This document shows, piece by piece, positions 11,001 to 23,119 of a stretch of 63,113 nucleotides of DNA. Below the pieces are notes generated by a model that ran no database searches, was not told where the DNA came from, and was given only the letters and a program-made list of their open reading frames with translations. A program made the translations under genes and the position numbers. Source of the stretch: Zygnema cylindricum (taxonomy: Eukaryota > Streptophyta > Zygnematophyceae > Zygnematales > Zygnemataceae); the NCBI GenBank assembly GCA_037447655.1, contig JBBHKE010001702.1:1-63113 (forward strand). The letters are read 5' to 3'. Positions within the stretch are counted from its first letter, which is position 1; every line of letters begins with the position of its first letter.

Positions 11001-12387
11001 AATAACACCATTGAGCGCTACAAGGCTCGGTTAGTGGCGAAGGGATTTACCCAAAAAGAGGGAATTAACTACGAGGAGACTTTTGCTCTAGTCTTCAGGT
11101 TTCCTTCGGTTCGGATACTTCTCAGTATGGCAGCAGCAGAAGACATGGAAGTGCATCAGAAGGACAGCAAGACGGCCTTCCTACATAGAGAGTTGGAAGA
11201 GGAATTTTTTATGCGACAGCCTGAAGGATTTGTGGAGCAAGGGGAGGAAAGTAAGGTATGCCGATTGATCAAATCTTTATATGGCTTGAAACAGGCGCCC
11301 CGGCAATGGAACAAGAAGCTCGATGAGTTTTTTACAGGTTTGGGATATGTTTGGATCAGCTCAGATCACTCAATTTATTTGTTTGAAGATGAAAAAAGAC
11401 TTATTTTTATTGCAATTTATGTCGATGATTTGCTTTTTTAAGTAAATCTATGAATAAAAAAAATAAGTTGAAAAATAATTTAAAAGGAAGATTTGAGATT
11501 ACCAATATGGGAGAAGCAAGGTATATTTTGGGAATTCAGGTAGAGAGAGATAAAGATAGAAAGATAATAAGATACACTCAAAAAGAAGCCATTGGAAACA
11601 TTGTTTAAAAAATTCTAAATGGACAAGGCTAATAGTTGTACCACTCATATGGAATTAAAGAAAGGAAGTGATGGGAGTGCGAAAGAAGGAGTTATAATCC
11701 TAGATGATTAAGTAGGCCCAGAAGAGAAAATATTTATGCAGATCATCCCTTATAGACAAGTAGTGGGCAGCCTAATACATTTCATGAATTGTACCCGTCC
11801 GGACATAGCCGCAGCCGTAGGAGTACTAAGTAGGAGTCTGAATGCTCCCACTAAAAAAGATTGGGAGGCAACTAAGAGAGTTCTTAGATATCTCATAGGA
11901 ACTAGAGATCTATGGTTGCATTTGGGTGGGAAAAATACTGAGATCACCACTTGGAGTGATGCCAACTATGGGGATGCTCCTATGAGGAGATGCACATCTG
12001 GATATGTATTGTATGTGGGTGATGGGCCTTGAACAGCAAAAGGTCATTGCTCAGTCCACCATGGAGGATGAGTACATGGCTTCTTCCTCTGCTGTAAAAG
12101 AATTAATGTGGGTCAAGTCTTTGCTTGGTGAGCTTGGTCATCTTAAAAGTGGTGTCCAAAAAGTGTTTTGTGATAATCAAGCTGCCATTGCCATTTCTGC
12201 CAATCCTAAATATCACTTTAAAGCCAAACACATGGACATTAGACTTAGGTTTGTTAGAGAGAAAGTAGAAAAAAAGATAATTAGTTTGGAGTATAAACTA
12301 GATAGTGAAATGGTAGCAGATATGATGACCAAAGCTATTCCTTCCCCTAAACTAATTTTCTGTTGGAAAAGTGTGGTCTTAAAATAA
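8059..12387 (+). pseudogene. Decayed C1 copia gag-pol
   Basis: The whole copia order is present but broken by many stops and frameshifts. Gag starts at ATG 8059 in the LTR (MEVSELQVMGPPSRV) and includes a zinc knuckle, CHFCKKSGHYMVEC (about 8956-8996). Protease shows WWIVDSSASMHMC (D-S-S at the active site, about 9200). Integrase (9600-10150) has its HHCC zinc region and TDDWSRYSRVYF; the downstream core is eroded, with TSDNSRE where SDNGGE is expected. RT (10851-11441) reads to YVDD, with TAG following FLH- and LLF-type damage. RNase H (11736-12387) has STMEDEYMAS and ends MMTKAIPSPKL. It cannot be translated. It is more decayed than the copy at 24057-28455. Confidence 0.85.
8079..8093 (+). 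promoter_or_regulatory. Primer-binding site, half-tRNA iMet type
   Basis: GGTTATGGGCCCACC is the reverse complement of the anticodon arm of plant initiator tRNA-Met, not of its 3' end. It abuts the LTR end. It is read in gag frame as V-M-G-P following a Q codon that spans the LTR border. Confidence 0.75.
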
Positions 12388-12401
12388 AGAGTGACTAGAA
12401 A

Positions 12402-12411
12402 ATAAGGGCAG
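12402..12411 (+). other. Polypurine tract of decayed C1 element
   Basis: ATAAGGGCAG directly precedes the LTR start TATAGAAAT. This is the expected position for plus-strand priming. Confidence 0.5.
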
Positions 12412-12799
12412 TATAGAAATAAAATGTTATTTTAGTATTTTCCAGGTTTTGTAAAATGCAGAAAAGAAGCAGAGGTAGTCTGCCTTTAACTCCTCTCTCT
12501 AGCTCCCACACTTGTCGCAGTCACTAAAAGTTGGAGAGGGAGATAGAGCCATGGCCGCCAATGCTATCCTGACGAAGCAGATATTAGGTTGGTAGATTTT
12601 ACCAAAATTAACTTGGCGGACCCAAGATTTGGACCTAGTACCTGCCGTCCGTCAAGGCATCCGGTAACCGGTAGCCTTAGCTATCTAGTCTAAACAGGAG
12701 ACACATGATATAGGGTGTAATATTTGCTTTAATGATAACACGTAGACTATTTCATTCAACGGGATATTTTGACAAAGATCTAGTTTGTAATGTACGGCG
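12412..12799 (+). repeat. 3' LTR of decayed C1 element, truncated
   Basis: The first ~388 bp match the LTR at 7047, including the antisense tRNA-like pair (12626-12635 and 12670-12682). Homology stops at the ACGGCG before 12800, where the minus-strand C4 LTR begins. Confidence 0.8.
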
Positions 12800-13793
12800 T
12801 GTGGATTTGAGACAGCTGGTGCCCCTGAAGAAGAAGAGGAAGCAACAGCAGTTGCCATAATTAGAATCAAAGTAGAAAGAGGAAACTCTCACAAATACCC
12901 ACAATTGACCAACATCACAATGAAGCTCCAAGAAAATCAGATATACACTAGGTCTGAAAATTTGCCACAATGAAGAAAATACAACAAAGAAAACACATGC
13001 AAAATTTCACAGAATTTTGCCAAAATTCCACAATGATCTTATAATTCAAAAAACCCAAAAACTGCTTCGCGGTTTTTTCATACAAAAAAAAAATCGTGAC
13101 TTCCAAAATATTCTAAGTCCTACATATACAAGTGAGCCTACAACTGATCTAAACCGTACCACAATTACTGTGGTCTATCGGTACACTAAATCTTTACCAA
13201 ACCAAACCTTCGCCGTCTGCCGTACAAACTATTTACATAAATCTTTAACTTTAGCCGCCGCTAAAGTGAGCAGCAAAAGTTCGTTCACCGAAATGACGGC
13301 GCATTTCAATATTTCACTTTCAAAAATGACGGCGAACTCCGTCCGCCGTCCACGCATTCGTCCCCACTGAAGATGAACCTCCACGTTTAAATCGAGTCAC
13401 CAAATGACTACGTACTTCGTCGTCCAGATCAACCAACCTTGACTACCCCTTCAAACCGACATGTGTGTCTGAGGTGTACCAAGTGTGTGTACTCCCTTTG
13501 GAGTTACATAAACACTAAATCTTGCCTACGACAGTTTAGCTTTCATACGAACTGCTATGGCTGCGGTGCTCTACCAACGCAATTGTAATGTTTAGAGCAG
13601 CGCAGCTGTTTACTCAAGCTGCTATGACTGCGGTGTTCTACCAACGCCGGTGCGACATTAGAGCAGCGTAGCATGGCAGCATAGCAACGAAGCATAGAGA
13701 GGATTACAAGTTTCCAGCTGCGATGTCAGACTTAGCGTAGCATGGCAGTATAGCAACGAGATATACAGAGGACTGAAGGTTTCCAAAACAACA
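12800..13793 (-). repeat. 3' LTR of the C4 element
   Basis: Read on the minus strand it starts TGTTGTTTTGG at 13793 after a purine tract (TTAAGAGAG) and ends CAAATCCACA at 12800. An ATG at 12858 (minus) opens MATAVASSSSSGAPAV, resembling the gag start encoded in the C2 LTR (MSTSTTTAGPPPATVVV). It contains GC-rich near-repeats of AGCAGCGCAGC and GCTGCTATGACTGCGGTG near 13550-13760. Confidence 0.65.
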
Positions 13794-13816
13794 CTCTCTT
13801 AAATCTTTAGACTCTC

Positions 13817-14706
13817 TCAGTCACTAAGTCCACATTCCTCTCTACAAAATTTCAATTTAGGTGCAAGTAAAGCCTTAGTCATCATATGAGCTACCATCAT
13901 CTCATCTGGTAGATAACTAAGTTTCAAAATTTTGTTCATCACCTTCTCTCTTACAAAATGCAGCTTGATATCAACGTGCTTGCTTTTGAAGTGATGACTT
14001 GGGTTAGAAACAATTGCTATAGCTGTCTGGTTGTAACACCACACTATTTGAGGTCCAGATTGCATGAAATGAAGTTTTTGAAGGAGAGACATTACCCAAA
14101 GTAACTCCTTGACAGCTGAGCTGGGTGCCATGTAATCAGCCTTCATTGTAGACTGAGCTGTGACTTTATGAAGCTTGCTGCTCCAGCAGCATGTTCCACT
14201 TCCAATCTTCAGAATAAATCCGGTAGTGGAGCGGCGGCTTGGCATGTCTCCGTAACTCGCATCGCTCCAAGTCTGAATCTTTACTTCACCTCCACCAAGA
14301 GCAAGTCGCAAATTCCGTGTCCCTGGAAGATACCGAAGAACCCTCTTTGCTGCCTCCCAATGGAATCTCCTCGGATTTTGTAAACTCCGGCTTAAAGCAC
14401 CGACAGCTTTCGCAATATTCGGACGTGTGCAATTCATAAAGTAGATTAGACTGCCAACAATTTGACGATATGGAATGGCAGCCATAGAATCTGCCTCCCC
14501 TGATTTCAAGGTGTCATCAAAAATGACTCCTCCATCGGTCTCCGTGCCTTCCACCTTTTGTTTAAATTCCATGTAGTGGCACTTCCCTTTGCCTCTGCCA
14601 TGCCAAACTTTTCAAGCATGATCGCAATCGCTTCCCGCTGCGTTAGATAAATCATTCTCCGATGTCTTTCCCTTTCTACTTGAATTCCAAGAATGTACTT
14701 TGCCAC
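13817..14706 (-). pseudogene. Copia RT C-terminus and RNase H, C4 family
   Basis: On the minus strand it begins abruptly at AKYILGIQVERERHRR (RT thumb/linker). After a frame change near 14540 it runs through IPYRQIVGSLIYFMNCTRP and HWEAAKRVLRYLPGTRN, then TWSDASYGDMPSRRSTTGF, CCWSSKLHKVTAQSTM, SHHFKSKHVDIKLHFVREKV and MMTKALLAPKLKF, stopping at 13817. RNase H is nearly full length; the DNQ motif is altered to YNQ. The lack of RT catalytic sequence makes it inactive. The closest relative in the window is the C2 element at 30700-31600. Confidence 0.85.
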
Positions 14707-15266
14707 CGGTACTCTTAATCTTTACCAAACCAAACCTTCGCCGTCTGCCGTATTAACTATTTACATCAATCTTTAACTCTAGCCGCCGCTAAAGTGTGTA
14801 ACAAAAGTTCGTTCACCAAAATGACGGCGAACTTCAATATTTCACTTTCAAAAATGACGGCAAACTCCATCCGCCGTCCACGCATTCGTTCCCACTGAAG
14901 ATGAACCTCCACGTGTAAATCGAGTCACCAAATGACTGAGTACTTCGTCGTCCAGATCAACCAACCTTGATTACCCCCATATACCGACACGTGTGCCTGA
15001 GGTGTACCAAGTCTGTGTACTCCCTTTGGAGTTACATACACACTAAATCCTGCCTACGACAGTTTAGCTTTCATACGAACTGCTATGGCTGCGGTGCTCT
15101 AGCTGCGGTGCTCTGCTTGCGCAGCTGTAATGTTTAAAGCAGCGCAGCTGTTTACTCAAGCTGCTATGACTGCGGTGTTCTACCAACGCAGCTGCGACAT
15201 TAGAGCAGCGCAGCATGGCAGCATAGCAACAAAGTATAGAGATGATTGAAGGTTTCCAAAACAACA
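14707..15266 (-). repeat. 5' LTR of the C4 element, truncated
   Basis: It matches 13186-13793 closely, e.g. the shared CTTTACCAAACCAAACCTTC and GGTTTCCAAAACAACA. It lacks the downstream ~435 bp including U5, the PBS and the gag start. Confidence 0.75.
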
Positions 15267-18200
15267 CTGAGCAATAATCTTTTGCTGTTTGCTACTCCTG
15301 CAAAAGCCCCATCACCCACATATAATACATATGAAGAAGTACATCTCCTCATCGAGCATCACCATAACTAGCATCACTCCAAGTAGTGATGTCAGTATTC
15401 CCCCCACCCAAATGCAACCATAGATCCCTTTTTCCTATCAAATATCTAAGGACTCTCTTAGTTGCCTCCCAATCTCTCTTAGTGGGATCATTTAGACTTG
15501 TACTCAGCACTCCTACAGCAACAGCTAAATCTGGCCGCGTACAATTCATAACATAGATTAGACTTCCTGGAACTTGCCTGTAAGTAATAGTTTGCATGAA
15601 CTTCTATTCTTCAGGGCCTAATTCGTTGTCTAAGATCATGACTCCTTCTCCCACACTCCCCTCACTTCCCTTCTTTAACTCCATAGGAGTTGTACAACTA
15701 TTTGCCTTATCCATTTGAAACTTTTCCAACATGTTCCCTATTGCTTCTTTCTGAGTTAGTCTTATAATCTTACTTTCTCGGTCTCTTTCTACTTGAATAC
15801 CCAAAATATATTTTGCCTCCCCCATATCTTTCATATTAAATCTTCCCTTCAGATCCGTTTTCAGTTTATTAATTTTGTCCAATGAATTACTTTAAACAAG
15901 CAAATCATCAACATAAATTGCAATAAAAGTAACACCTTCCTCATCTTCAAAAACATAGACTGAGTGATATGAGCTGATCCGAATATATCCCAGAGCAGTA
16001 AGAAACTCATCAAGCTTCTTATTCCACTGTCACGGCACCTGTTTGAACCATAAAGAGATTTAATCAGTCGGCATACTTTACTCTCCTCTCCTTCCTCCAC
16101 AAATCCTTCAGGTTGTCGCAAGAAGATCTCCTCTTCCTATTCTCCATGCAAAAAGGTTGTCTTGATGTCCATCTGGTGCACCTCCATGTCTTCCCCTGCT
16201 GCTAGATTGAGAAGTATGCGGACGGAGGGAAATCTGACGACCGCAGCAAAGGTTTCCTTGTAGTTAATTCCCTCCTTTTGTGTAAATCCCTTTGCCACTA
16301 ATCGGGCCTTGTAGCGCTCAATCGTGTTTTTTTGGTTCAGCTTTAATTTGAAAACCCACTTTCAACCGATTGGTTTTCGGTTAGGTGGAGAATCCACTAG
16401 CTCCCAAGTATCGGCTGCAATAATTGAGGCCATCTCCTTATTAATCGCTCTCTTCCACCAGTTCATTTCTGGACAGGTCATCGCCTCTCCATAAGTCTTA
16501 GTCTCATCTTGATGAGATAGTTTTGTTATTTGTTATTAACCTGTTTTTCTTGCAATCTTTTGCTACTTTTCCTTCCTCCCTCAAAATATGTTGCCGAAAT
16601 ACATGGTTCCCGTGGGTTTTTTCGATCAATCTCGGCAACTCTTCATCCTTTGATTCCGGATAAATTTCCACCACGTCTTCCGCTTCGGGTAGAGTTGTCA
16701 CTAGAGTTTTTGCGGCCAAATCCTTCTTCGTCTGATTTGTACTTGAAAGAATGTCATCTTCTCTGAAACTTCGATAGTTTGGAAGCTCAAAGTCATCGCA
16801 ATTTCTGACTCAAATCTGATTTTTATTGACTTTGAATACTTAAAGGGATCCACAGACTTTCTTTCATCCATAACTACTAGGTGCTTTACTAAGATTATAT
16901 CTTCCCTTTTTAGATCATAAATTCTGTATCCTTTTACATCCTCATCATATCCTAATAAGTACACATGGTTTTCCTTTTGGATCTAGTTTCGAATTAGACC
17001 GATCTGTATCTGGACTAAACACTCGATTGCCGAAAACCTCTAAGTGAGATATGTCTGGTTTCCGGCCGGTCCATCTCTCACAGGGTGTTTGGCCTTTTAC
17101 CGCCAAAATAACAACTCTATGGTTGAAGTAACTAGCAGAGTTCATTGCTTCGGCCCATTACCTTTTTCCTATCTTATTATCCAACGACATACTTCTAGCA
17201 CTATCTCTTAGTGTGCTATTTAATTTTTCAGCTACCCCATTCTGTTCTGTGTTTTCTAAAACTGTCTTTTGGTGTTGGACTCTGTCTTCCCTCTGAAAAT
17301 CCTCAAACTGGTTAGAGGTGTTTTCTCCACCATTGTCACTCATTATTCTCTTGATTGGGGTTTTATGAAGTTTTTTGCTCCATGCTTTATATTGTCTAAA
17401 ATATTCTTGAACCTCTGACTTATTTTTCAAAAAATACACCCTGGAATACCGCGACCAATCATCAGTGATAGTCATCATAAATCTCTTCCCCCCGGGTGAG
17501 GGCACTTTGGCTTGTACCCAAATATCTTTGTGTACCAAATCTAGAATCTTTTCTCCCTTATAGGTGGCAGTTTTTGGAAAAGGTAACTTGTGTGCTTTTC
17601 CTTTTGCACATCCACTACAATCACTTCGATTCTAACTCTCACCGAACTGAATCCCTTCCACTACTACCATCTTTTTCATCTCTTTTAACTTATCTAGATT
17701 CACATGCCTAAGCCTCTTATGCCACAACATTATAACATGAACACCGGCAAAACAATGTTTCTTCTTTTCATTGCTTAAAATCAGCCTAAACATCCTTGGC
17801 TACCTTTTTCAGCAGTGAAATAAAATTCCTCCTCAAAACTAGCAGTAAAGACTCGCTTCCTAGTGCTAGTATCAGAACCCTTATCATCTAATACAGATGT
17901 AGAGATGAGGTTTTTGTTTAACTCCGGAATAAATAATTCATCGCAGAATGTAACTATGTATGTCTTTCCTTCTACTAACACTTTCAAATCTACCGATCCT
18001 ACAAGAATAGTAGAGACTATCCTCCCATCCCCGTACTCTCTCTCTACCGTGGGAATCTTTCTTATCTTAGTGAATAGGTGTTTATCCTTACGCATGTGCA
18101 TGGAGGAACCTGAATCTACAATCCAGCCCACTTCACCTTTCAATCAACCGTATGCACATTTCTGCTTTCGTGGAATTTTGACCTCGTTTTTTGCCTCCAA

Positions 18201-18656
18201 CTCCCCATCCAATAGGAGCTCGTCGTCTTCGTCCTCGGATTCCTCCTCATGTACATATGTCACAAGGGCCTTTTTCTTTCCTCTCGGGGGTACACCAGTT
18301 TGCCCCTCCTTTAGCCGAAACTTGGTTAGCTTGGTACACTTTGCCATCTAGTGTCTTGGTTTCTTATAAAAATGACACAACCCCTTTGAGACCCTTGCTC
18401 ACGATTCATCGGACTAAGTTTTTTGTCCTCCTTAATAGTTTCCTACTGATTTTGTGAGATCCTTGCTCCTCTAATTAGTTCATGTTGCCAAAGCTTGTCC
18501 ACTCTTCACTTCTCTTTGGATCTCAATTGTATTCTCTCAAACGAGAATCATCCCTACCACAGAATTCCAGATCTACTTAGAATCCGACAATCTTGCACAC
18601 GATTGACTATGTTTTCATAGTCATAAGGTAACTTCATGAGCAAGCACTTTACCTTC
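15267..18656 (-). pseudogene. C1 copia gag-pol remnant, minus strand
   Basis: Read from 18656 downward it contains the end of gag with a damaged zinc knuckle and MAKCTKLTKFRLKEGQTG (18347 on). The acidic stretch EEESEDEDDELLLDGE follows, then protease GWIVDSGSSMHM (D-S-G kept, about 18120). Integrase has HTDIW-like HKDIW, TITDDWSRYSRVYF, MSDNGGENTSNQFEDF and ENTEQNGVAEK (17530-17160), so the D,D,E core is readable. RT/RNase H follows with frameshifts (16960-15349) to SDASYGDAR. It ends at the KQQKIIAQ block of RNase H, where the C4 LTR begins at 15266. Neither LTR of this copy is present. Stops and frame changes show it is inactive. Confidence 0.8.
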
Positions 18657-19498
18657 TGTTGAAAAAGGGTATTTTATATTCTATCTTTTTGGTCTATGGT
18701 TACTCTATATTTCTTATACTTGTCGTAGTCACTGAGAACTAGAAGGTAGCCATGGCTGTCTTAGGCAGTTAGGAAGGTAAGAAGACAAGCAAAAGACAAA
18801 GCCCCTGCAAAAGAAAGCCTGTCAACAACAGGATTTTATCCTTAGACCTATGGATAATTGCCGTACGGCGTAGCCGTTCGCTTTATCCAACAAGTTTTGA
18901 TGAAACGTTACGTAGATTGTATGTGATATTTATTTATTTAATGACGCGACGACATACAAAACAAAATGAAACGTGAAACGTACAGTACTGCACGAAATAC
19001 TGTACCATACGAAACAACGTTTAACTTTCAACGGACGAAATCAAATGTGGTTTTCGATCGACCACTCGCAGAGGAGCCAAAATTCTAGAGTGGACATTTG
19101 GCAGTTTGTAAACCAATGTCGTCGGACGACATGTGGTGCGATATGGTTGGACAGCGGATATTACGGGGGGGAGCAACTACGGCTTAAAAACTGACACGCG
19201 TCAGCGGAGCGGCCATGCCGTACTATGGTCGTACAAGAAGTACAGTGGTACCTATACCTCTTGTACCTTACAGTCATTTGACTCGTTAGGGTACATTAGA
19301 TATAGGTTTAGAGAGGGAGCTTAGGACTTAGGAAAAATCAAGGAAGCCTCCTCTTTCTCTGAGTGCTTTTGTATTTATAGGCCATCTTTGGCCTGCCATA
19401 ACTTAATGCTCTGGTGAGCAATTTCAGTGATTCTTTTTGCTGCGGACTCAAGGGAGTCAAAGCCACACAGGGGTATAGTCGGTTAGAGCTTATACCGA
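18657..19498 (+). repeat. C1-type LTR, 3' truncated
   Basis: It starts TGTTGAAAAAGGG and has CTTGTCGTAGTCACTGAGAAC with GCCATGGC after it, a TGACACGCGTCA palindrome (19192-19203) and GGACTTAG near 19327. The hairpin relics H2 GGCCA/TGGCC (19380-19393), H3 TGCTC/GAGCA (19407-19420) and H4 GACTC/GAGTC (19445-19458) follow, while H5 is decayed. It is cut near 19498 where C3 LTR sequence begins, so the U5 end and PBS are missing. Confidence 0.7.
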
Positions 19499-20109
19499 GT
19501 GTACCGTACTTCTACAGGAACACGCGTCAGCAGATGAGGATTTTACAAGTATTTCAAAATGGTGCTGACACTCACATACACGTGTCTAACATCGAACGAG
19601 CCAATTCGCAGAATCGAACGGATGAAGTTTTGACTGGACATCCGGTAAATTGACTGTACGGATTCAGTATGAAATGTTGATTCGAATCGTTTTGACGGAT
19701 GCAAGTCTTGCGGGACCACAATTGTCAAAGCTCGCCGTACGCACTCAGGTGCTTCGTACCGCACAATAATAATCGGCTAGACTTATTTGAACCATGCTGA
19801 CAAAGCATCAATTTGAAATGGGACCACAGCTAATGATTTGGACGCGTGTTGTCCATCGCAAAAATCTACTTTACATATTACGAAGATTAGTGAATTCGGA
19901 ATTGACTAGTACCGACGCTTACAGTAATTTGGACGGATTCGTGAATTGTTGACTAAGCAAGTGGCACAATGTATGTACGACCACTATCTCTATATATGTG
20001 AAACAACATTAATTTGAATGTAGTGAATTATTTTTTAGTGATACATTATTGAAATAGGATAAAAGTTACAATTGGGTTTTGGACGTACTTTCGGTACAGT
20101 AGACGTACC
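19499..20109 (+). repeat. C3 LTR fragment
   Basis: It matches the complete C3 3' LTR from about 35213 onward (GTGTACCGTACTTCTACAGG, ACACGCGTC, GAATTGACT-type blocks) and stops at the C2 insertion at 20110. About 120 bp of its start are missing. Its last ~138 bp (from GGCACAATGTATGTACGACC near 19970) occur again at 32503, to the right of the C2 element. Confidence 0.7.
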
Positions 20110-21139
20110 TGTTGTAATATATAAATCTTTGTTTTTTTGTAAATAGGGGTAAAAATAACTTAGAATATTTTTCTAAGTAGTCTACTGTAATACTTACCTT
20201 AATTAGCATTACAGTAGAAGAAAGTAGAGTAGAGTGTATTGAACTTTTAGTGGGACACGTGTCGAAAAAGAACCTATGCAGGTTTTTCGGAGTGGCGTCG
20301 ACAGTGAGCCACATGTGTGACGCAGTTGACGATTTGATTCACAAGATCAGACGAACGTAAAATAAACTGAGTATTCCGGAAATATATGAAACAGTTCGAT
20401 GGTACCATCGTCGATTGAGTTTGTTCCAACGGACGCGATTCACTTGGGACCACAAGCGTGATTCACGAGGGACCACAAACTTGATTCGCGTCGGACCACA
20501 AGTGACGAAGCACTTAGTTGCTTCGTACTACACGACCACATTCGGCTGGACTTTAGCGGCTATAGCTGACTAAGCATTTGGAACGCTTTGTGTACGGTTG
20601 GAACGTTTAGTGTACAGCTCAATATCTGGAAATAACTTAATAACAATTTTTTGTAGTTTACTGTAATAAAAAAAAGTGTTCCGTTAATCAGGTTTTTTGA
20701 AAGTAATAATTAGGGTTTTGAGGAATAGTGACGTACAGGTAGGATGCTTTGTCATTAGTCAGGATAATAACCGTAGTAAAGGTTAACCAAATTAGTATAG
20801 ATCAGTAGATACACACTGTAAGTATATAACTTAGGACTTAGTCAGTTTTGTAGCATCCAGTATTGGGAATATGACTTTCTAAGGGCAATTTTTGGGAGAC
20901 TTCTAGACATCATACCTTATGGTTTACTAAATCATTTAGGCTGCAGTTTTGCGAATTGTTAGTTTACTATATTGTTTATCACTCTGGAAAATTTGAGTAA
21001 TATTGGCTATCTGAGTCATATTTTGTGTCAGTTCAAAGTTGGCTGTTGAGTAGGTACTTTGATAGTTTCTGCTGTTTTTCATGTCTACTTCCACTACTAC
21101 TGCTGGTCCTCCTCCTGCAACGGTAGTTGTAGAATAACA
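20110..21139 (+). repeat. 5' LTR of C2
   Basis: It starts TGTTGTAATATATAAATC and ends ATAACA next to the PBS. It holds a perfect palindrome GACACGTGTC with a G-box core (20254-20263) and a candidate TATA box TATATAA (20823-20829) followed by GGACTTAG. Both are repeated in the 3' LTR. A gag ATG is at 21081, inside the LTR. Confidence 0.85.
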
Positions 21140-21150
21140 GGTTATGGGCC
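21140..21150 (+). promoter_or_regulatory. Primer-binding site of C2
   Basis: GGTTATGGGCC follows the LTR end directly. It is a shorter version of the half-tRNA iMet site, degraded after position 11. Confidence 0.65.
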
Positions 21151-23114
21151 TTTCGTCAAGAATTTCTATCTTTAATGGCCAAAAGTATGCTTACTGGGCG
21201 GCGATGGTTGAATCGTCGTTAAAACTGCTGACTTATTCGGGGTCTTGGATGGCTCCCTTCATGAAACAGATCCATCTTGGGCGAAAAAGAATCCAATGGC
21301 AAGGAACAATCTAATTATTTGTATTTCAGAAAATTTGGTAATGTCTCGAGTGAAAATGAAGAAGGCGAGTGAGATTTGGACATCACTAAAATCAACTTTT
21401 GAGAAAGCGAATGTTCAAGAGGAGCTGTTGGTGGCTGGAAAATTTCGGGGATACAAATACTCGGGGGGAACTATGGTCGAGTATTGTGACAATTTTCGTG
21501 CCCTCATTGATGCTCACTGTGCTGCTGAGGGGTCATTTCTTGAGTTTCAACAAGCAGCTCTGTTTATTAGAGGTCTCCCTAGGAGCATGAAGGGTGTGTC
21601 TGTTCAATTAAAAGTCATGATAAAGCTAGCTGGTCATTTCAGTTAGCGTATAATCATATATTAGAGGAAGAGACTAATACTAAACTCCTTGAAGGAGAAG
21701 GAAAAGTTGAAGCATTTGCCACAGACTTTGACAAAAGAAATCAGATTAATCAGAACATAAGTTAATTTAACCAAAATCAGAATCAGTTTAATCAGAGACA
21801 GAATGGGTCATCTACTACTACTTATTTTTATTGTTTTGAGAAGGGCCATGGATACAGGTACTGTCCTAAACCGAAGAAGGCTAATGAAACATGTTTATAC
21901 AGGCCAGGTTAGCAGCAAAGCCAGTATCACATAGGCATTTATGCAAATCCTTCCCGTGGAAATGCTCTTTTCTCAACTTCTGCAACTGTGCAGATGAGTC
22001 TCTAAGCTTCAATGAGCAAGAGGGGGCAGAGCTATTTGCTATGGCGGCTGCAATGGAGGGTCCATACGATGCAGGATGGATCATGGAAACGGGAGCGTCT
22101 GCCCATATGTGTTGGAACAAAGCGGCTTTTACAAATCTGCAGCAAACATCTCCAATGAGTATCTCCTATGTTTGTGGCATGAGTGTTCAAACCTCAGCTC
22201 AGGGTGATACATCTTTGATGGTAGATGTGGGGGGAAAGTCTATAGAGAGAACCCTTCACAATGTTTTGTATGTTCCAGAATTTAAGAAAAATCTATTTTT
22301 TACATCATTAGTGGAGAGCAAAGGCTTTGAAGTTGTTATGAAAGAAGGGAGACAGGTTGTTAACAATGAAAAGGAAAGTAGCAGTAACAAGAACTAGAGA
22401 TGCTAGAAAAATGTACCGGATGGACATGGCTGAATATAAAGAAAATATTGTTCTCTACTCTAATGTCCAATCTGAGAATGAGTTGTGGCATAAAAGATTA
22501 GGACATATGAATTATGATAGTCTTAAAAAAACGGTGAATTCGGGAAAAGTCGAAGGAGTTTCTCTCAGTTCTCATCCTATAAAATCATGTGATGGTTGTT
22601 TACTTGGAAAGATTCACAAATTGCCATTTCCACAGGAAACATACCACAGATTGGAGAAATTTCAGTAGCTAATACACTCAGGTGTTCTCGATCCTTCACA
22701 AGTGGCTTTAGCTGGAGGAGTCCACTATATGGTTACATTCACAGATGACTACTCGAGGTACACTAAAGTCTACTTCATGCAACATAAGAGTGAAGTGTTC
22801 ACTCACTTCAAACACTACAAAGAATGGGCGGAAAAGCTTCATGGAGTTCCAATCTTAGCGTTGAGATCAGACAATGGGAGAGAATACACATCAAATGAAT
22901 TCGAAGAATTTCTCATTCAAGAAGGTATTAGTCACAATCTTACTGTTCCATATACACCATAACACAATGGTGTTTTTGAAAAATTAAATAGGACAGTGAC
23001 AGAGAGTGCTTTGTCCATGCTTGTAGATAAAGGGCTGGATTTGAAATTTTGTGCTGAAGCACTGAATTGTGCTGTTTTTATTAAGAGCAAAATTGCTTCT
23101 AGATCTGTTAGCAC

Positions 23115-23119
23115 CACAC
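23115..23119 (+). repeat. Target site duplication, left copy (CACAC)
   Basis: CACAC immediately precedes the C1 5' LTR and is repeated immediately after its 3' LTR at 29437-29441. The 5-bp length is the standard size for copia integrases. Confidence 0.9.

Larger units (their letters stand above)
12800..15266 (-). mobile_element. C4 copia deletion derivative, minus strand
   Basis: Two direct copies of one LTR (12800-13793 and 14707-15266) flank a short RT/RNase H remnant. On the minus strand the right LTR is cut at 14707 and joined directly to RT sequence, so gag, protease, integrase and most of RT are gone. This is the same type of LTR-to-RT join as at 5927. The two outer ends lie in different sequences (a plus-strand C1 LTR on the left, a minus-strand C1 RNase H on the right) and show no shared target duplication, which implies later rearrangement. 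Confidence 0.7.
21081..23119 (+). pseudogene. C2 copia gag, protease and integrase (5' part)
   Basis: Gag opens in the LTR as MSTSTTTAGPPPATVVVE. It meets a TAA at 21135 and continues as QVMGLSSRISIFNGQKYAYW, with a frame change near 21240 into the UBN2-type gag body (NNLIICISENLVMSRVKM, GGTMVEYCDNFRALIDAHC). The zinc knuckle near 21830 reads YFYCFEKGHGYRYC, so the first Cys is lost. Protease has METGAS in place of D-T/S-G. Integrase shows LWHKRLGHMNYDSLKK, CDGCLLGK, FTDDYSRYTKVYF and RSDNGREYTSNEFEEF. The first catalytic Asp appears lost (LIHSGVLDP) and a TAA replaces Gln in the YTPQHNG block. The frame is cut at SRSVSTT by the C1 insertion and resumes at 29442. Confidence 0.85.
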
